Positions 9,741 through 21,189 of a DNA stretch of 64,000 nucleotides are shown one piece after another (the stretch's first letter is position 1; each line of letters opens with the position of its first letter). The notes beneath the pieces are model-generated. The model was not told the DNA's origin. It made no database searches and worked only from the letters and a program-made list of their open reading frames with translations. A program made the translations under genes and the position numbers. Source of the stretch: Puccinellia tenuiflora (Eukaryota; Streptophyta; Magnoliopsida; Poales; Poaceae). Location: the NCBI GenBank assembly GCA_012064385.1, contig QRDG01001730.1:84578-148577 (forward strand), given 5' to 3'.

Positions 9741-11659
9741 CTACAAAGCGCGTCGGGGCTTCTTTTTGATCCATGTGCTACTTGCCACCACTGTGCTCCT
9801 TGTGCTTCTTGCCACCATTGTGCTCCTTGTGAACCTTGCCACCATTGTGCTCCTTGTGACCCTTGTGCTCATTGCTTCTTCTCTTCTCCTTTTGGCAGTC
9901 TTCTTCGAACCTACCACAGAGCTGTACAAAACATAAGGGGTAGTGAGATAATGTCAAGTGATAAATGTACTAGTATTGGCAAGATTGACATACCTAGCAG
10001 AACTCACAACCACAGAATGTTGTGAACCATCATTTGGAGCCTCATCTGGAGCATCATTTGGAGCCTCATGATCAAAATCATTTAGAGCATCATTTGGAGC
10101 ATCATTTGGAGCCTCATGATCAAAATCATTTGGAGCCACATGGTCATCATCATTTGGAGCATCATTTGGAGCCTCATGATCAAAATCATTTGGAGCCACA
10201 CGGTCATCATCATTTGGATCATCATTTTCAGATGGGTCCTTTTCAGATTCTGTTCCAACCGGCTTGCTGATCATCACCATTTTCATCGAAACACTCTCCG
10301 AACACTGGATCTATTGCGTTATCGCAATACCTACCGAAATGACCAGACCCACCACACCTTGTGCACTTGCGCTTGCTCGCTCCAAGTCCAGCTCCTTCGC
10401 TGCGAGTTCTGTATCGACTCTTCCTCGGTCTACCAGCTGCTCTCTTCAGAACTGGAGCACAAAGCTTGAATCCAGGGTCCACTACATCCCATTGATTTTT
10501 CCCTCCAAAGCAGGTAAAGCAAGTGCATATGTATTAAACATTGCAACAGAGTAGTACTCATGCACATATTGTTGTATGTTCCCTGCTGGACCTGACAGAG
10601 TGGTGATGAAAAACAATGAATGAATGCATGGCAACCCAGTTATCTGCCATTGCCTACAACTGCAAGTTCTAGATTCTAAATCCACTGGATATTTCCATTC
10701 CCTCTTCTCTTTATCCAAAAATGATACCTCTTCTTTGGTAGCCGAGCAAAGTTTCATTTCCATGTCCAAGCCTTGAGTTTTTTGCTTCAATTCATTCGAC
10801 ACGGCAGGGATCACAATGTGGCCCATGAATTTTGCCTTGGCTATTCCTGCACAAAAATGAAACTTCTGCATGTATTCTATTCTTATCTTGTCAAGCAAAT
10901 CCACCGTACAAAGATCCTTTAGTTTTCGGATTGTTGAGTTAAAAGACTCTACAAGATTGTTCTGCACATAATCAACTTTGCTCAGTTCACTGAATTGGCT
11001 TCTGGCCCATAACTTGGAGTGGTGTTTTTCCAAGTATTCCTACACTTTGTCATTCTTGTATAACTGCCTCATGTGATAGTTGTGCTTCTTAACACTGCAA
11101 GTCAAAGATCCTGGCCATAAATTGCCGCTATACAACTTTCCTTTGAATTTCTTCGCAAAATTTGCAGCAAGGTGATGCATGCATTCCCTATGCTCTACTC
11201 AAGGGAACACATTGTCCACGGCCACTTCTAAACCCTTGCAGGCATCAGTATGAATTACCAACCCATTGGGATGTCCAACAGCCCGGTGCAGATTCTGGAA
11301 AAACCAAGTCCAGCTCTCCTCAGACTCTGTCTCCAGCACACCATATTAAACTGGAAATATGAAACTGTGTGCATCAACTGCACAAGCTGCCACTAACTAT
11401 CCTTTAAACCTCCCTGTCAGAAAAGTAGCATCAACAGCCAAATACGGCCTGCAGCCACCAAAAATCCCCGGCGAGATGCCTCAAAGCTGACAAAAACCCT
11501 CCTAAAGCATTCCTTGGTCCTTCTCACTCCCTTCAATGTGTACTCCACCGTGTGGCTGTCAATTTCTGCAATACTACCTGGGCTGGTCCTCTCCACCTCA
11601 GCTTTGAATGCATACAACAATTCAAAACTTTCCTGCCAGTTACCATAAATAGAATCCAT
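9741..11659 (-). pseudogene. MULE (MuDR-type) transposase, inactivated
   Basis: Read right to left, the N-terminal part (11659-11417) ends in a frameshift just where the catalytic block LAVDATFLTGRFKG follows in another frame. Next come GLVIHTDACKGLE with the second Asp and HRECMHHLAANF with the catalytic Glu region, broken by stops. 11033-10482 is open and ends in a SWIM zinc finger (CSCRQWQITGLPCIH). After a further stop come a basic region (AAGRPRKSRYRTRS) and a CCHC knuckle (CTRCGGSGHFGRYC). The tail at 10286-9954 is acidic, with repeats of APND in a shifted frame, and a K/R/S/T-rich frame runs to 9741. The order DDE, SWIM, CCHC is that of plant MuDR-like transposases. At least four stops and two frameshifts make it non-functional. 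Confidence 0.8.
10022..10240. repeat. Minisatellite in the transposase C-terminal region
   Basis: The block GCCTCATGATCAAAATCATT recurs at 10063, 10111 and 10171 (spacings 48 and 60, both multiples of 3). It encodes repeated NDFDHEAPND segments on the minus strand. Confidence 0.7.
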
Positions 11660-12338
11660 AGCATGATTTCAGCACACCGCAATTACCGGTCCCTTCTAGT
11701 ATTCACCAAGAAAGCAAACCGCAATTCCATCCTAACCCACGAAAAGCAGAGACGAATTCAGCACACCAATAGCAAAATCAAGTAAAACCAATGGCGTCTC
11801 ATGTCTAATCGAATGTTCAAATGCACAAGCGAGCTCAAACTTACCACTCGGGAACCCAGTCATGGACGCGGCGGGTCTCCGGCCCGACGTTTGCCTCGCC
11901 AGCTACTCCGGGGTCGCTGCCGCTCGCCATTTCGCCCTGGAGTTAACCCTCTTACTTCCTCTGCCTCGCCAGCCCCAGCGCTCCCGTCGGGCGCACGGAA
12001 GGAGCCCCCGCCACGGGTCGAGCAGGTGGCGGGCGCAGTGGCAGAACGAGCGGGACAAGCTGGTGGCGGTGGAGCACGTAACGGTGGAGCACGTTGCGGT
12101 GGAGCAGTTGGCTATATACGCGGGACGGACACGGCGGCGCAGGTGGTGGCGGCGCAGGTGGTGGCCGTTCGGGAGCAGGGGTGGTGCACAGACAGATTGG
12201 GGGGTAGGGTTCAGGTCGTTATTTTTGGCGCCGATGCGCGGTCCCACCTATAAGATGCGGACCCACTTCACTAACGCCTACAGACGGAATCCGCTTCAGA
12301 CTAGCCGTTTGGCCTCGCCATAGCAGCTGCGACTGAAG
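11660..12338. other. MULE terminal region, GC-rich, no supported gene
   Basis: GC-rich sequence opens overlapping frames on both strands (for example 11801-12253 and 11862-12323), none with recognisable domains. A short repeat GTGGAGCACGT...GGTGGAGCAG lies near 12065-12110. It probably holds the 5' leader of the transposase. Confidence 0.35.
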
Positions 12339-12419
12339 TAGTGGCAAAACTGAGCACCATTTGGAACTAGTGGCAAAACTGAGTCGTACCAAGCCTCTAA
12401 GGGCAATCTATTAAATGAC

Positions 12420-13863
12420 CCTAAAATCATTGTTTAGGGTTAGGGTTGGGCACAACTAATTCAAAAAAATCAAAAAAATGGGAAATCTCCACGTAGCTTT
12501 CTTTTATGTTACCTACCACCTAGAAAAAATAAAAAAAAGGGTTATCAAAGGTTTCCTCAAAAACCCTTCTTAGAAATGAGCTCCGAGGTACAAAGATGTA
12601 TGGCTTTCGACACATTTTTCATTTTTTTTTAGTGTCAAAACAGGTTTTTTTTGTGAAGCAGCTACCAAAACGGCTCACCGAAAGAGGAACATCCAAAGAG
12701 ATAGAAAATAATAGACAACCTTATAAGTACATATAACCCTGGGTTTGGATATAAAAAACATATTTAGGTATTTCAAACATTTCATACAAGTTCATGCCGA
12801 TTTTGTTGGAAGTGGGTCTGATTTGAACTACGAGTGCCGCATAGTTTGGTCATGATTTTTTTGAAAAAATCACTTTTAGATCCACAATATGTACTTTCTT
12901 TAGAGATCTTTGGCAGTTTTTTCTGGATCAAAGTTATGGTTAGGTTTAGGTTTAGGGTTAGGGTTTACGGTCACGGTTTTAGGGTAGGGTTAGGTAGAAC
13001 TATTTCAAAAAAAAAATCAAAAAAAGGGAAACCTTCACATGGCATCCTTTTATGTGACCTACCACCTAGAAAAAATAATAAACATGTGTTATGGAAGTTT
13101 TTCTCAAAAACCCTTATCAGAAATGAGCTACGAGGTACAAAGATGTATGGCTTTCGACTCAAATGAGTTAGGGTACGACTTTAACATAGCAAAAATTGTT
13201 GGAATGAGGCCATATTTGACACACTGGTGTATCTTGGTTGTAGAATAGTGTTGACTATGGGGTTTAGGGTTTTCATTGAATAAAAAACCTATTTTTCATT
13301 TATTTAGTGTCAAAATAGGCCTTTTTTGTGAAGCAGCTACCAAAACGGATCACCGAAAGAGGAACATCCAAAGAGATAGAAAATAATAGACCACCTTATA
13401 AGTACATATAACCCTGGTTTTGGATATAAAAACATACTTAGGTATTTCAAACATTTCATACAAGTTCCTACCGATTTCGTTGGAAGTGGGTTTGATTTGA
13501 ACTACTAGTGCCGCAAAGTTTGGTCATGATTTTTTTGGAAAAATCACTTTTAGATCCATAATATCTACTTTCTTTAGAGATCTTTGGCGGTTTTTGCTAG
13601 ATCAAAGTTATGGTTAGGTTTAGGGTTAGGGTTTACGGTCACGGTTTCGGGGTAGGGTTAGGCATAACTAATTCAAAAAAAAATCAAAAAAATGGGAAAC
13701 CTTCACGTGGCCTCCTTTTATGTGACCTACCACCTAGAAAAAATTATAAACATGGGTTAAGGAAGTTTTACTCAAAAACTCTTCTCAGAAATGAGCTACG
13801 AGGTACAAAGATGTATAGCTTTCGACTCAAATGAGCTAGGGTATGACCTTTAACATAGCAAAA
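12420..13863. repeat. Satellite-like array, ~675-bp unit (left part)
   Basis: The anchor GTGAAGCAGCTACCAAAACGG occurs at 12653 and 13328, 675 bp apart, and the units match along most of their length. A third unit continues after the solo LTR at 17200. Each unit contains TTTAGGGTTAGGG-type telomere-like stretches (12943-12970, 13615-13640) and an ATCAAAAAAATGGGAAACC block. No coding potential. Confidence 0.85.
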
Positions 13864-16800
13864 TGTAACATCCCAAGTTTTTCAAATTTTTGAAAAATCA
13901 GAAAAATCAAAAACTTTTTGAAAATTATTATATTTTGTTTTGGAAATCCAAAATCATGCATGCATTCATCTCTTTCTTGGCTTGTTGCATTGGAAATTTC
14001 AAAAGTTGGAAATTCTATTTCCACTTTAAACCCTATTTGAGAAAATGACAAAAGGGGCCTATTATGCTCTCTTAAATATTTTGACTTTTATGGATGTATT
14101 TTGTGGCAAAGTATGTGCCAAAGTGTTCTATATTTAACAAGCTTTTCAAAAAGTATTTTTTTCAAATTTTTCTGAAAAGTTTTGGTTTGGTTTTGCCTTG
14201 TTTTTGAAAACAGAAAATAGAAAAAGGTTTTGTTTAAAAAAAAAGAAGAGAAGAGAAGGCCGGCCGAGCCAGCCCAACCGGGCCAGCCCAGCAAGCCACG
14301 GCCCAGCAGCCCACCCGCATCCTCGCCTCCTCTCTCTCCCTGGCGCGCGGGGCCCGCATGTCAGCGCCGTCCCCACGTGCGGGAGCTCGCCCGCCGGCAC
14401 CCCGTCGCCTCCCCTCTTCAATCCGCACCACCGCGGACGGTAACTCCCGCACCACCGCCTCCCTCTTATACTCCTCCCCCTCCTCTTCCTTTTGCCCCAC
14501 ACCACACCACCCGAGTGCCCCCAGGCTGCCCGTACGGGAGCCCGCAAGCCCGCCGTTGCCGCCGCCGACGAGCTCCGTTTCCAGTGAAGTCTGGTGTCCC
14601 CGCGCCCTTTCTCCACTCCCTCTCTCTTTATTTCTTCCTTGTGCACCGTTTTGACAAGGTTTTGCATCTCCTCGTGCCCCAGATCGACGGGTTCATCAGC
14701 GACCGCATCGGGCCGCCGCCTCCTCCAACTCCGGCGAGGAATTGAAGGAGCACCGGAGCACCTCTGCACCGACCACCACGCCATCGAGCTCGCCTCGACG
14801 TCCTGCACCCCGCGGTATAAAAACCCCCTTCCCCAGACCTCTGTTTTCACCGGAACGGCCACGCCCACGCCGTCGCCGCCGTCTGCCGCCGCGCGCCGGA
14901 ACCCTAGCTCCGGCCACCGCGTCCCCGATAGATCTCGGCCGTTGGATCTCGATCCAACGGCTCTGTCTTTTACTTAACCCCGAAACGGTACCGTCAAATC
15001 AGAGGCCGCCACGTCGTCTCCTAGTCAGCTACCCCGTCAGCGTCCAGTCAGCGCATCGTCAGCAGCCAGTCAGCGCCCAGTCAGCAGAGGATTTTCTGGG
15101 ATTTTCCCGAATTAGAGTTATTTAGCAGTTTTGCAGAAAAACCCCTGTAACTTAGATCTATCATAACTTTTTAGTGGTTTGGCCAAATTCAAATATTTTT
15201 ATATATTTGAAATCCTTAGAACCAGTAGAATCTTTCTGGCGTTTTAGTTTTCTGTTTTGACATGTTTAAATTTATTCAAATTTCAAATGTGATATTTGAG
15301 TAAATTTGGCATAACTTTAGTTTAAAAATAGCTTTTTGAGTGAATCCAATTGGGTTAGTTTAGTTTTGAAGTCCTCTGTCCAGTAAGACCACTCCCATAT
15401 TTTCTGTAATTATTTTGTTTAACAGTAGTTTTAAATTAGTGTTTATGCCCTTTTTGGGATTTGTTTTGTATTGTTGTTAAAGTAAAAATTGTTTTAAATG
15501 TATTTTAACTTCATGCATATTGTTACAAACCAGAAAACTTAGTGTGTTATTTTTCTTGTGATTTTAAATGCATTTCATACATTGCATATTTTATTGTATT
15601 GTTATTTTGTTTGTATGTTTATTTGGGTGTTTGCAATTTTGTTAGATTATTCGGAGAGTCACGAAGACTTTGGTGGTTGCTACTCCTGTCACTCTTGTTG
15701 CCAAGGCAAGTGGCACACTTGCATATTTTTGTCCTATTATTTTGATATATGCATGTTGTAGTATTACTTGAAAAATAGCATGATAGGTTTATTAGTACTG
15801 CTATGCTAAACATGTTTAGAATAGTGCTCCTATACTAGTTGGTCTAGAATCCTATTATAACTTGGTAGAATTATGGAAATGCTATGCTAAACGTTGTTTT
15901 GTGAAAAAGTAATATTCTACTAAGTTAAAGAAACTCCTGGGTGGATGTGGTATGTGGATGGAGGTTTAAAGTTGAGTGGCTACTCGGGGCCATGCCTATG
16001 GTTTGACCCGAGTATGTGCACTTGTGGATGGCCACCCAGGGACAAAGAGACCGATGTTACTCCAAGTTTAGTTAGCTTACCGTGCAGCCATAAGTCATAT
16101 GGGCTCTGGCTTGACTAAGTATGTAGTGTGGAACCGGCCCGGCCTGACAGGTGGTGGTAGAGGTTTGTAGGTGGAGCGCGTCAGGACGGCAGTGGTCGGG
16201 AAAACACTTCGGAAAGGTCTCGGCTTCATCTCCTCCTTTCCTTTTCACTTCAAGAAGGGTCAAGGTCAGAATGGGTTGATGAGGTCTTATGGTGAACGTG
16301 CACAACCTCTGCAGAGTATCAAACTAAGTACTTAGCCGTGTCCCCGGTTACGGACAATTCTGAGCTGCTGGACGAGGACGTCAACGGAGGATCTCATCAT
16401 TCTAATTTCCTAAGTAAAATATGGAGGGTGAACCAGGGTAGTTGAGACAATGGTTGTCATACCATACTTGTCTCGTATAGATGAAAAGTTGTTTTGAAAA
16501 GAGATAGGGAAAAATTGGCTTTATGCAAAATAGCCTTCAAACTCCACCAAGCCAAATATGCATATAGGTTACTAGAGTTGTTCCAATATGAGTCCACAAA
16601 GTGTCACTTGCCAGTTCCATTTTATATGGTTCTGACCCACCTTGTTGAATATCTTTTTATCAGGTTGTTCTGACGAAGAGTGAGGTTTCGTTAAGGGTTT
16701 CGAGTCTGCAACCAACATGTTTCGCCTGTGGCTACAGGGAAAAATTGGCTTTATGCAAAATAGCCTTCAAACTCCACCAAGCCAAATATGCATATAGGTT

Positions 16801-17199
16801 ACTAGAGTTGTTCCAATATGAGTCCACAAAGTGTCACTTGCCAGTTCCATTTTATATGGTTCTGACCCACCTTGTTGAATATCTTTTTATCAGGTTGTTC
16901 TGACGAAGAGTGAGGTTTCGTTAAGGGTTTCGAGTCTGCAACCAACATGTTTCGCCTGTGGCTACATGAAGATTGGGACTCCATGCAATAATATTTAGTC
17001 TTCCGCTGTTATCTCTGTTTTATGCTAGCTTCGAGCTATGCAAAGTTGTAATGGTTTATTTTGACTCTGGATTCAATCGTGTAATAAATTGATACAATGT
17101 TGTGATATGTCATCGTAAACTGTGTGTGCAAATGAATCGATCCAGGGGTTTGCACTATACACAGGGATCTTGCCTATTTTTAAGTGCAGGTCCGCTACA
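13864..17199 (+). mobile_element. Solo LTR of a large LTR retrotransposon
   Basis: The 3336-bp insertion starts TGTAACATCC and ends CCGCTACA, with TG...CA ends and TGTA/TACA terminal inverted bases. It is flanked by CAAAA on both sides (13859-13863 and 17200-17204). The neighbouring satellite unit near 13188 shows the uninterrupted sequence, which confirms the site. No gag or pol is inside, so it is a solo LTR left by recombination. TATAAAAA at 14816-14823, in a GC-rich stretch, is a candidate LTR promoter on the plus strand. The GC-rich part opens many overlapping frames without domains. The family is not identified. Confidence 0.85.
16506..16965. repeat. Exact 230-bp tandem duplication in the solo LTR
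   Basis: Bases 16506-16735 and 16736-16965 look identical throughout by eye, both starting AGGGAAAAATTGG and ending CTGTGGCTAC. The perfect match means a recent duplication or an assembly artefact. Confidence 0.9.
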
Positions 17200-17204
17200 C
17201 AAAA

Positions 17205-17720
17205 ATTGTCGGAATGTGGCCATATTTTACACAATGGTGTATCTTGGTTGTAGAATAGTGTTGACTACAGGATTTAGGGTTTTTTCTTGAATAAAAAACA
17301 CATTTTTCATTTTTTAGTGTCAAAACAGGCTTTTTTTTTGTGAAGCGGCTACCAAAACGGCTCACCAAAAGAGGAATATCCAAAGAGATAGAAAATAATA
17401 GACCACATTATAAGGACATATAACCCTGGGTTTGAATATAAAAACATACTTAGGTATTTTAAACATTTCATACAAGTTCCTGCCGATTTGGTTGGAAGTG
17501 GGTCCGATTTGAACTACAAGTGTCACAAATTTGCTCGTGATTTTTTGCAAAAATCACTTTTAGATCCACAATATGTACTTTATTGAGAGATATTCGGCGG
17601 TTTCGGCTAGATCGAAGTAATGGTTCGTTTTAGGTTTAGGTTTAGGGTTTAGGGTCACGGGTTCGGGGTAGGGTTAGGCATAACTAATTAAAAAAATTAA
17701 AAAAATTGGGAAACCTTCAA
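17205..17720. repeat. Satellite-like array, ~675-bp unit (right part)
   Basis: It continues the unit cut by the solo LTR. The anchor GTGAAGCGGCTACCAAAACGG is at 17340, which is 671 bp from the previous anchor once the insertion is removed. It ends after GGGAAACCTTCAAG near 17720. Confidence 0.8.
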
Positions 17721-19080
17721 GAAATGACATCTTTTACAAGCCTCTACCTAGTTGACAAGGTTTCACCTTCTGAAAAAATCATTTGCTAACTCCAACTTGG
17801 CAATGCCATTTGGACCATAACTGTTTTTCACAAAAACTCAATAGAGCAAGTTCAAAACTAGCAATACCGTATATCTTGAAAGTTGTATAAAATCCAATTT
17901 GGCGCACAACCATATAAATATGGCTTCCAAATTCGATGGGAATCAACCAGAACATGCCGATGCCGACATCGACATGTCCAGAGTGCGCCCTCACGGTGTT
18001 CGACAGAAGTCCGATCACGCCGCCTGCTCGTGGTCGCCGGAGCAGCGCACCCTCGCACGTCACACCTTGTCGTGTAGCATCCCCACAAGTTTCCACACCA
18101 CGTAGAGAGATTAGGGCTTGCTGGGGATGAACCAATGCTCCCGTAGGTCGACGATCACGAGGTCGCCGCACGGCAACAACACTGTGATCTGCACGGCGAG
18201 GATTAGACCAAAAGGAAGAGGGGGAAGAGGTTGGGGAGGACCAGAGGCTCATAGTGAGAATTATAGAGTGGACGACATGGTCGTGGGAGGTCGGCCGGAA
18301 CTGAATTGGGCACGACGGCATTCGGCCGGACGCGAGGAAGATGGCATCGATCCTGACGTTTCAGCCCATCCTGGCTTGCGCCCTTCATCGTGGAGGAAGA
18401 GGAGGACCAGGCAGAGCTCAATGTGGCAGTGGTTCGATTTGGGGTGGTCGGAATCATCGATCCTAACTCCGCTCAACGTGGCGCTTCCGACCTCGGGTGA
18501 AGCTCACCGAGGAGGATATCGAGCTCCTCCGACCTCCTCCGCCCCAATTGAGCATGCTCACGCGACTAGGGTGAGCAATTGATCATCCTCTGCCTCTTTT
18601 CCCTCTCCCTTGCCTCCTGGTTCTTGCTGGCGACGAGCGCCTCCGTCCGCCGCCGCATGGTCATCTCGTTGCAGCCATTCCGACGACCATTTTTTTGGCG
18701 GCGCCGCCCCCATATGGTTTGAGATTGTCCGGTGCTTCCAACGGCATAGCCGTGCGCCCCCTCTCATGTTGTATCGTCAAGCGCTAGATGAGCAGGAGAA
18801 GATCCTCCATTGATGACGTCATCATGATATCATCCCCTTTTATTATTTTCTGGAAAGATTAAATATTTGACATGCGGATCCCCTGTCAGAAATTTAAACA
18901 TTTCCAAAAAAAATCCGAAATTATTAAATATATGACATGTGCGGCCCACTCGTCAGCAATTAATGGTCAAACCATTGACCAACGGCAAACGTCCAGTTTG
19001 TCCATTTGTGAGAGTTTCACACAAGGGAGAGGGTAAAAGTGAGCAAAAGTTAAGAGCGTTGGCATGGCTGAGTAGAACTA
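17721..19080. other. Unassigned stretch
   Basis: GC-rich from about 17930 to 18800, with overlapping frames on both strands (for example minus 18321-17779, plus 18118-18582) and no recognisable domain or codon pattern. No transposon ends were recognised, so I cannot say whether this is a transposon interior or host DNA. Confidence 0.3.
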
Positions 19081-20881
19081 AGGAACCGGGGGCACAGAAA
19101 TAGAAAACCCTATTTTTAAATCTCCAAAGTACTTTTTTCTAGTTAATTCTTGCTTAGATGTTACACCTGGTTAATCATTATTTGTTTCATTCAATGAACC
19201 TTTGTCTTGGATCAATGCATTCGGTTCATATGATTTACATGATTATTTGATCAAGATTGTGTTGGTAGCATGTCACTTCAAAAATTATTTTGTTATCATT
19301 CACCTACTCGAGGACGAGCAGGAATTATCTTGGGGATGCTGATACGTCTCCGACGTATCTATAATTTTTTATGTTGCATGCTTGATTATATGTCAGTGCC
19401 ACATGTTTTTATAATGTTTTTATATCATTTTGGCATGATTTATGGAACTAACCTATTAACAAGATGCCAAGTGCCAGTTCCTGTTTTCTGATGTCTTTTT
19501 GTTTCAGAAAAGTTGTTCTGAAAGTTTCTCGGAATGCGCTGAAAATTTACGGGAATTATTTCCAAGGAGAAACAAGACCGGAGCCAGAAGGTCGCCCGCA
19601 GGGGGCCCACAGCCACTAGGCACCACCCAGGCGCGGCCCAGGTGCTGGCCGCGGCTGGGGCCCACCTGGTGCCCTCCGGCATCGTCTCGTGTCGCCCCTT
19701 CGCCTATAAATTCGTCTTCGACCCGAAAACCCTAAGTACCCGATCATATTTTGCAGAAGACGTCTGAGGCCGCTGCCATCGCCAACCCTAGTTCGGGAGG
19801 GTTCTGCAGCTCTTCTCGGCACCCTGCCAGAGAGGGGAATCGACACTGGAGGCATCTACATCACCATGCCCACCTCCGAAGTGATGCGTGAGTAGTCCAC
19901 CACGGGACTACGGGTCCATAGCAGTAGGTAGATGGTTCTCTCTCCTCCTTGTACTTCATTGCTTAGATCTTGTGAGCTACCTATCATGATCAAGATCATA
20001 TTATCTGTAACTGCTACATGATTGTGTCTGCATGGATCCGATGAATTGTGGAAGTCATTACTTTTGTTCATCTATGTGTTATGTTTTATCTATGATCTTG
20101 CATGCTCTCCGATGCTAGTGGATGCTTTGGCCAAGTAATTATTAGTGTTGTATGAGCTTGGACTGACAGAAACAATCAAGACTAAAGATGTGCTGTTGCC
20201 ACTAGGGAGGAAACACCGGTGCGATTTCATTGTGTTATTTACATTGCTTACTTTATGCACTTTGCTTATTGTAATGATCTGTTGCTTGCAACTTAATACT
20301 TCTGGGTGACATGCTGGATAGCGATCCAGGGGTGGATTATTAGCATAAATGCGGTTGGATGACGGTATATGTATTTTGACGTAATGCTCATATTAGATGA
20401 AACGGTGAACTATATTGTTATGATAGGATTGTTGTGCGCCCACAATTCTGTCAATTGCCATGTTGTAATTTGTTTACCCATTATGTATATATCTTTTGGA
20501 GAGACACCACTTGTGAACTGTGGACCCCGGTCCTATTTTTCTACATTGTTTACAACCGTTTTAATAGCTTTTCATCATCATTTGCTCGCTGGTCATATTT
20601 CACTCTCATCATATTTTACATCTGCACAACTAATCCTTTGTGTTCGGCAAGCCGGAGAGATTGACAACCTCTCTGTTTCGTTGGGGGCAAAGTAGTTTGT
20701 TTGTGTTTGTGTGCAGGTCCACGTCAACAATTCTTTTTTTGGCATCGTTGACACCTAGCAAGACCTTCTCCAAGTCCTACAGGCTCAATAACCTTGGTTT
20801 TGTAATCAAGGGAAACTGCTGCTTTGCTGCATCATACCTTCCTCTTGGGGTTCCCCAGCGAACATGTAATCCACGTCATCA
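19081..20881 (+). mobile_element. Athila-type (Sabrina/WHAM-like) retrotransposon 3' end with LTR
   Basis: A stretch of 3' internal sequence contains CACCTACTCGAGGACGAGCA and the purine-rich CTTGGGGATGC. An LTR follows at 19340-20881 (1542 bp), starting TGATACGTCTCCGACGTATC and ending CCACGTCATCA. TATAAA at 19705-19710 is the likely LTR promoter. The same layout occurs at 28420-30638, and these signatures are typical of abundant Triticeae gypsy elements of the Sabrina/WHAM/Fatima group (from memory). The left limit is approximate and the 5' part is missing. Confidence 0.75.
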
Positions 20882-21188
20882 GTCCTGGCCGCGGCTTGGG
20901 GTCGCCCCTGGATTGTGGGTGGCCCCTCCAGGTCCCCTTTGGTCCACGTCTGTATCTTGTCGAATAAAAAATCCCCAAAAAGTTTCGTCCAATTCCGAGA
21001 ATATTTACAGAAGTAACTTTTCTGAAATAGAAAACAACAAAAACATGGAACTGGCACTTGGCATCTTGTCAATAGGTTAGTCCGACAAAAATCCTAAAAA
21101 TGATGTAATAATATAGTAAATACATGTGAAAATGGCATATAACTAGCATGGAACAATAAAAAATTATAGATACGTTTGAAATGTATCA
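20882..21188 (-). repeat. Inverted 5' piece of an LTR of the same type
   Basis: Read on the minus strand from 21188, it starts TGATACATTTCAAACGTATC and follows the first ~300 bases of the LTR at 19340 and 29037, including GACAAGATGCCAAGTGCCAG. It directly abuts the end of the plus-strand LTR at 20881, making a tail-to-middle inverted junction. Confidence 0.8.
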
Positions 21189-21189
21189 C

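Larger units (their letters stand above)
5978..12408. mobile_element. Degenerate Mutator-like element (MULE)
   Basis: Two blocks at the ends are inverted copies. Bases 6016-6060 contain CTCAGTTTTGCC twice about 33 bp apart (the second as CTCAGTTTTACC). Reading 12383-12339 in reverse gives the same pattern with similar spacing, about three quarters identical by eye. Between them lies a minus-strand MULE transposase remnant, a GRF zinc-finger gene and a broken hypothetical gene. The outer ends (GGGCAAAT near 5978, GGGCAATC near 12405) are approximate and no clean 9-bp target duplication could be assigned, so the boundaries may be off by tens of bases. Confidence 0.6.

Noticed and set aside
14146..15125. 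Overlapping GC-rich frames up to 240 codons in the solo LTR
   Set aside because: They lie in the promoter/leader part of an LTR, occur on both strands, and have no recognisable domain.
17779..18582. Possible gene in the GC-rich stretch between satellite and LTR
   Set aside because: Several overlapping frames, no splice-consistent model and no recognisable protein family.
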